Source: F1-60-MAGs104 sp964355975
GTDB lineage: Bacteria > Planctomycetota > Phycisphaerae > Phycisphaerales > SM1A02
DNA: 64,000 nucleotides
Assembly (NCBI GenBank): GCA_964355975.1
Contig: CAYHFW010000008.1
Location: 1-64,000, forward strand
Reading direction: 5' to 3'
Under the pieces are notes generated by a model. It was not told the origin of the DNA. It saw only the letters and a program-made list of their open reading frames with translations, and did not search any database. Position numbers and translations under genes: made by a program. Of this stretch, positions 59,863 through 64,000 are shown in pieces (position 1 is the first letter of the stretch; each line of letters begins with the position of its first letter).

Positions 59863-61647
59863 TCAGTCGAGCTGAATCTTGTCCGTGCCGAGCGCGCCGT
59901 GGCTATCCATTCCACCCTTCGTCGGCTTCGACTTGCGAGGCAGAATGAATGCGTCATCTTCGGTGGCTGGAGCATCATCGCGGCCCGCAGAGGTGTTACC
60001 CCACTGCGCGCGCTTGAGGCTGAGACCGATCTTGCGATCGTCTGTGTCGACTCGAAGAATCTTGACATCGACTTCTTGGCCGGCTTTGACGATATCCATC
60101 GGGTTTTCGACCTTTTGGTCGCTGAGTTCTGAGATGTGCAAGAGACCTTCAAGGCCATCCTCGAGTTCAACAAAGACACCGAAGTTGGTGATCTTGGTGA
60201 CGGTTCCCTTGACGATCATGCCTGGGCGGTATGCGCCTGGGATCGCCTCAACCCATGGATCTTCGGTGAGTTGCTTCACTCCCAGACCAACGCGTTGCTT
60301 CTCTTGATCGACTTCGATCACGACGCACTTGATCTCATCACCCTTCTTGAGAATCTCATTTGGATGGGCGATCTTCTTGGTCCACGACATGTCGGAGATG
60401 TGCAGCAATCCGTCGATGCCTGCCTCGATCTCGATGAATGCGCCGTAGTTGGCAAGGTTGCGAACCTTTCCTGTGATGACTGTTCCCACTGGGTAGTGCT
60501 CTGCGACGAGATCCCATGGATTGACTTCGCACTGCTTCATGCCGAGTGAAATCTCGAGCTTGTCCTTGTTGAAATCGAGAACAACAACGTCGATCTCTTG
60601 AGCCACTTGGACGATTTCGCTCGGATGGTTCACGCGACGGGTCCACGACATTTCGCTGACGTGGACGAGTCCTTCGATGCCATCCTCGAGACGAACGAAT
60701 GCACCGTAGGACATCAAACTGACAACCGAGCCGTGCACGCGTGCGCCGACTGGGTACTTCTTCTCGATCTCTTCCCACGGACTTGGCTCGCGCTGCTTGA
60801 GGCCAAGCGCAACCTTCTCGCGCTCGCGGTCGATGTTGAGAACCTTGACTTCGATCTCTTGTCCGATGCGAACGATCTCGCTTGGGTGGTTGACCCGTCC
60901 CCAGGACATGTCGGTGATGTGCAAGAGGCCGTCGATACCGCCGAGGTCGACGAATGCGCCGAATTCTGCGATGTTTGTGACCGTTCCCTTGACGATGTCG
61001 CCTTCTTTGACTTGCGTGAGCAAGTTGCGGCGGGCATCTTCGCGCTCGACTTCAATGAGCTTGCGTCGGCTGATGACGATGTTGCGCCGTTCGAGATCGA
61101 TCTTGAGGACGGCGGCACGAATGGTGCGGCCCACGAAATCGCCAACGTCTCCAGGGCGACGGACATCAACTTGCGATGCTGGCAAGAAGACAGGCACGCC
61201 GATGTCGACGAGCAATCCGCCCTTGATCTTGCGCAAGACCTTTCCTTCAACGACATCGCCTTCCTTCTTCGAAGCAAGGAGTTGTTCCCAACCGCGAATG
61301 CGATCGGCCTTGCGCTTCGAGATGACGATGTTGCCTTCGCCGTCGTCAATTTCTTCGAGCAAGACGTCGACTTGATCGCCGGGCGAGACGCCGCCAGCAT
61401 CATCAAACTCTTCCTTCGAAATCTGTCCTTCGCTCTTCAGTCCAACGTCGACAATGACGAAGTCACCGCTGATCGATACAACTGTTCCCCGAATAACGCT
61501 GTTGGGTGCACCGATCGAGGCGCCAGCCTTCTCGAGGATGGCGCTGAGGTCTTCTGTAATGGCTCGGTCGCCGAATGCCTCGCGCAATTGCAGCATGACG
61601 GCGTCAAGATCGAGTGCGATGTCTTCAATTAAGTTGTAATCAACCAT
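59863..61647 (-). CDS. rpsA: 30S ribosomal protein S1
   Basis: Binds mRNA leader regions and helps initiate translation. The 594-residue product contains six S1 domains: GTVVSISGDFVIVDVGLKSE, GKVLRKIKGGLLVDIGVPVF, GTVTNIAEFGAFVDLGGIDG, GSVVSLMSYGAFVRLEDGIE, GKVRNLANYGAFIEIEAGID and GTVTKITNFGVFVELEDGLE, with H-P-N/S-E-I linkers between some. A hydrophilic tail follows. The long plus-strand open frames across this gene are codon-usage shadows. No cmk is next to it. Confidence 0.97.
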   Translation of the reverse strand: MVDYNLIEDIALDLDAVMLQLREAFGDRAITEDLSAILEKAGASIGAPNSVIRGTVVSISGDFVIVDVGLKSEGQISKEEFDDAGGVSPGDQVDVLLEEIDDGEGNIVISKRKADRIRGWEQLLASKKEGDVVEGKVLRKIKGGLLVDIGVPVFLPASQVDVRRPGDVGDFVGRTIRAAVLKIDLERRNIVISRRKLIEVEREDARRNLLTQVKEGDIVKGTVTNIAEFGAFVDLGGIDGLLHITDMSWGRVNHPSEIVRIGQEIEVKVLNIDREREKVALGLKQREPSPWEEIEKKYPVGARVHGSVVSLMSYGAFVRLEDGIEGLVHVSEMSWTRRVNHPSEIVQVAQEIDVVVLDFNKDKLEISLGMKQCEVNPWDLVAEHYPVGTVITGKVRNLANYGAFIEIEAGIDGLLHISDMSWTKKIAHPNEILKKGDEIKCVVIEVDQEKQRVGLGVKQLTEDPWVEAIPGAYRPGMIVKGTVTKITNFGVFVELEDGLEGLLHISELSDQKVENPMDIVKAGQEVDVKILRVDTDDRKIGLSLKRAQWGNTSAGRDDAPATEDDAFILPRKSKPTKGGMDSHGALGTDKIQLD

Positions 61648-61741
61648 GGGAGGGGGAGTTTCAAAATGCGCAGACGAGCACAGTGCTCGAGTGCAAGGCG
61701 AATGCCCCTGAGACCATCTCAGTGGCGGGTCGATGAATATA

Positions 61742-63097
61742 TCAAGTTTCTGCGCTCTTTCGAGCAGGAACGAGCTTTCGCATCGAGATAAACCCAGCCA
61801 ATCCGATGAGGTTGATCACAAAGCAAATGAAGAAGAACCATCCGCCCAAGCCCGCATTCGCCATTGGCACATAGAGGGCGACGGCGAGAAAGGGGGCGAC
61901 CGCCCCCCGCAGCCCATTCAAAGTCACGTGGAGGGCCATGTACTCGCTGTCGCGGTGGGCAGGGGCGAAGTCGTGGTGGCCGAGATTCCATGCGAGCGAT
62001 CCACCCGCGAAGCCCAACCCGAGCAGCACGCTTGCGAAGTACATCAGAGGAAGTGAGTGCAGCAGAACGGCGAGCCACATCGCAGCTGCTGCGAGAACGA
62101 ACGTCCATCCGTGCACAGCGCGAAATGAAATCACATGTGTGCGCGAGAGAAAACGCGACCACGCTGGAATCGCAAGAGGCATCACCATCAATGGAATGAC
62201 AGTCGTTGCGAGGATTCCTTCGAGATACGAAGTGTGAAACTGCTCGTTCAGCACGATCACCTGTGGTGGGCCCATCATGAGGTTGCCGAGTCCGAAGACA
62301 GACATCCACCACATGAACTTCGCGTACAGGCGATCTTCGCGCAGGAGATTGAGCAGTCGCCGTGGATCGACCTGCGCCTCGCCGCGTGCGCGACCATCTT
62401 GTTCGGCACGCTGCAAGCGGCGCTGTCCACGAAGCCGAACCTTTCGGTAGATCGTGTTGCCGATGAACCCTGCAAGCGCAAGTGCCGGAAAGAGAAAGCG
62501 AAATGATCCAGGCGCGAGATCCATCGTCTCGCCGATTGCAAATCCGCCGATCGCAAGAACGACTGCTTGCACCATCGCCATCTTGCCTGCGATGAGCGCA
62601 CGGTTGGCGCGTGGATAGTTGTTGCGCCAGACTGCGGTGCGCACTGTGATGACGCCCGTCCACGCAATGCGTGCGAGGTAGATGAGCAGCGTGAGCAGCA
62701 GGAGTCCAAGCGCGCTCATCGGGATTGCCGCGATGAGCGCCACGCATGAACATGTGACGAGTTGCAGCATGCTGATGAAGCTGATTTTGGTGCGCCCATG
62801 CGCGAGCGAAGCCCAGATAAAACTCGAAAGATTCGCGATGTTGGGAGCAGCGCTCACGGCAGCGACTGCAAAGTCGAGTTGGTCTGAAGAGATGCCATCC
62901 ACGCCCGTGAACATCTTCTTCACGATGATTGCCATCGTGCCACCTTCGACTGCGCCGAGCATCAGCGGAAGCAGGAACCACGAAAACAATTCGCGCGCGT
63001 AATTGGCGCGCAGCATCGGCGGGAGCGTGCGGGGATGGAACCCAACAACGAAGTCGTTCAGCGCAGAAAAAAAGTATTGGGTGAATGGAATGCGCAC
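61742..63097 (-). CDS. Major facilitator superfamily transporter
   Basis: A 451-residue membrane protein with about 12 hydrophobic helices and a central hydrophilic loop (RKVRLRGQRRLQRAEQDGRA) as in two-bundle MFS carriers. Features include FIWASLAHGRTKIS after helix 2 and a last bundle from GWTFVLAAAAMWLAVLLHSL. The substrate is unknown; the sequence shows no drug- or sugar-specific signature that I recognise. It starts at 63097, about 280 bp from the HIT gene. Confidence 0.85.
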   Translation of the reverse strand: MRIPFTQYFFSALNDFVVGFHPRTLPPMLRANYARELFSWFLLPLMLGAVEGGTMAIIVKKMFTGVDGISSDQLDFAVAAVSAAPNIANLSSFIWASLAHGRTKISFISMLQLVTCSCVALIAAIPMSALGLLLLTLLIYLARIAWTGVITVRTAVWRNNYPRANRALIAGKMAMVQAVVLAIGGFAIGETMDLAPGSFRFLFPALALAGFIGNTIYRKVRLRGQRRLQRAEQDGRARGEAQVDPRRLLNLLREDRLYAKFMWWMSVFGLGNLMMGPPQVIVLNEQFHTSYLEGILATTVIPLMVMPLAIPAWSRFLSRTHVISFRAVHGWTFVLAAAAMWLAVLLHSLPLMYFASVLLGLGFAGGSLAWNLGHHDFAPAHRDSEYMALHVTLNGLRGAVAPFLAVALYVPMANAGLGGWFFFICFVINLIGLAGFISMRKLVPARKSAET

Positions 63098-63258
63098 GGT
63101 TGGTGGGTTTGCGGATTGTTACAGTATTCACGCCTTGTTTGGCCCCGCCGGACGACAGTTGGCACACATGCACTCGGACCTTGCGCGAACCCAAGGGATC
63201 GCCGATCTGCGACGAAGATCATGCCTCCGGCACTGCCCGCGTGGAAGATCGGGATCGA

Positions 63259-63300
63259 CTGAAGGCGAACCCACCTGCGAATTGGGTTCGAGAGCTTCAG
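63259..63300. other. Extended hairpin between the HIT and MFS genes
   Basis: Stem CTGAAG then CGAACCCA (63259-63264 and 63266-63273) pairs with TGGGTTCG then CTTCAG (63283-63290 and 63295-63300), with an internal loop and a 9-nt end loop. No T-run adjoins on either strand. The rest of 63098-63378 shows nothing I recognise. Confidence 0.6.
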
Positions 63301-63378
63301 CCAACTTCAGTCACCTGACGTTCGCGTCTTGACTGCGAGTTCGCTCGGCTCGTACCGGCGGGACCAATCAAGGCTGGA

Positions 63379-63912
63379 TCAGCGAGGCGGATTCAGCGCT
63401 GCATCTCGCAGAATCTTCCAACTGTTCTCAAGCGAATCTGGAACGACCCGAATTGCTCCGACGGTCGCCATGAAGTTCGTGTCGCCTCCCCAGCGCGCAA
63501 CAACATGCACATGCAAGTGCTCGGGGAGTCCAGCGCCTGCGGCGCGACCTTGATTGAATCCAACATTGATGCCTTGCGGATGAAACGCACGCTCAACGAG
63601 TTCGACTGCGCGATCGACGAGTTGCCAGAGTTGCGCTCGTTGCTCCGGGGTGTAGTCCATCAGAGTCGGTCGAGCGTCGGCGAGGGCGACGAGAACATGT
63701 CCATTCGCATAGGGGTAGCGATTGAGCATGATCAGTCCATGTGCGTTTCGAAAGACGACATGATGGGCGTGCGCGTTTGCTTCATCGTCCCATGCGGCGC
63801 GCAGAAAATTCGCCGAGGCCGCCGTGGACCCACCGCGCGCGTCTTCTGCCTGTGATTCGAGTTGGCGCAGATACGCCATGCGCCAAGGCGCCCAAAGATC
63901 CTGATGTGCCAT
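63379..63912 (-). CDS. HIT-family nucleotide hydrolase/transferase
   Basis: A 177-residue histidine-triad protein. The active site is LPEHLHVHVVARW (H-x-H-x-H-x-x), preceded by NVGFNQGRAAGAG; an upstream block has NRYPYANGHVLVAL. This layout is like the Ap4A-hydrolase/FHIT-type branch that cleaves dinucleoside polyphosphates or AMP conjugates. The start is at 63912, 27 bp after the stop of the partial gene at the window edge. Confidence 0.92.
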   Translation of the reverse strand: MAHQDLWAPWRMAYLRQLESQAEDARGGSTAASANFLRAAWDDEANAHAHHVVFRNAHGLIMLNRYPYANGHVLVALADARPTLMDYTPEQRAQLWQLVDRAVELVERAFHPQGINVGFNQGRAAGAGLPEHLHVHVVARWGGDTNFMATVGAIRVVPDSLENSWKILRDAALNPPR

Positions 63913-63939
63913 GCGAGCGATCTTAGAACGCGCGAGAAT

Positions 63940-64000
63940 TCAGCGGGCGCGCGCCCAACGGAGGAGTTCCATCGGAGTGGGGGGCTTGCCCTGCATGAGC
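63940..64000 (-). CDS. 3' end of an unidentified gene (partial)
   Basis: On the minus strand a frame enters from the window edge and ends at TGA 63940-63942, reading MQGKPPTPMELLRWARAR. The codon use is compatible with the neighbours. Too short to assign; the rest lies outside the window. Called as coding because it runs in step with the HIT gene, which begins 27 bp downstream. Confidence 0.45.
   Translation of the reverse strand, partial: LMQGKPPTPMELLRWARAR

Overview
The window (about 58-60% G+C by eye) looks like a planctomycete chromosome, most likely a Phycisphaerae-type member. The taxonomic call is inference. It rests on a secreted metalloprotease ending in a dockerin-like pair of Ca-binding loops, a PEP-CTERM-like protein ending in a PAPG/hydrophobic/poly-Arg tail, a prepilin with the FTIVELL signature, an Hc1-type histone H1-like protein, and housekeeping operons that are broken up (a lone atpD, a lone nuoB). 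A 100-N scaffold gap lies at 3006-3105.

Layout. 1-2761 (minus): fabZ-like, manA and the 5' part of atpD. 2798-3181: a small Hc1-like DNA-binding protein, the gap, and a 21-bp tandem repeat made from the last codons and stop of the next gene. 3161-9008 (minus): isochorismatase-family hydrolase, a eukaryote-like purB, plsY, a glycosyltransferase-9/heptose-phosphatase pair and a phosphofructokinase. 9048-14907: aspartate aminotransferase convergent with a five-gene minus-strand operon (repeat-rich lipoprotein, YihY-type membrane protein, STAS protein, small lipoprotein, nuoB), its middle genes linked by ATGA overlaps. 14952-16811 (plus): rluB-type pseudouridine synthase, FmdB-like and DUF429-like proteins. 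16812-20770: a dispersed 96-bp palindromic element, queE, tRNA-Leu(GAG) and the metalloprotease. 21001-28875: smpB, then a minus-strand run of RNase E/G, dxr, rseP and a short-chain dehydrogenase. 29139-33847: ptsI, the PEP-CTERM protein and dnaK. 33976-38794: a CysQ-like phosphatase, an EEP-fold protein, a prepilin, and an ECF sigma factor with its membrane anti-sigma factor. 39101-50728: an ABC-F ATPase, class IV aminotransferase, dnaE, pdxH, NYN nuclease, bS21 with a long Gly/Arg tail, rsfS, alpha/beta hydrolase and trmB. 50747-54397: a C4 zinc-finger protein, sensor kinase and MacB-like permease. 54428-54693: two more copies of the 96-bp element. 54756-64000: a GT-C membrane glycosyltransferase, two secreted proteins, ribosomal protein S1, an MFS transporter, a HIT hydrolase and the tail of one further gene.

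The content is mostly core metabolism and information processing: NAD/PLP enzymes, envelope lipid and LPS-type sugar synthesis, translation and RNA decay, isoprenoid and deazaguanine synthesis. There is no phage, insertion sequence, CRISPR array or defence island. The unusual material is mainly non-coding: the near-identical 96-bp palindromic elements, each in a gap between converging genes; the stop-codon-containing 21-bp minisatellite; a terminator-like hairpin directly against the queE start codon; and structured spacers around the sigma/anti-sigma pair. Convergent genes often overlap at their 3' ends, by up to 110 bp.
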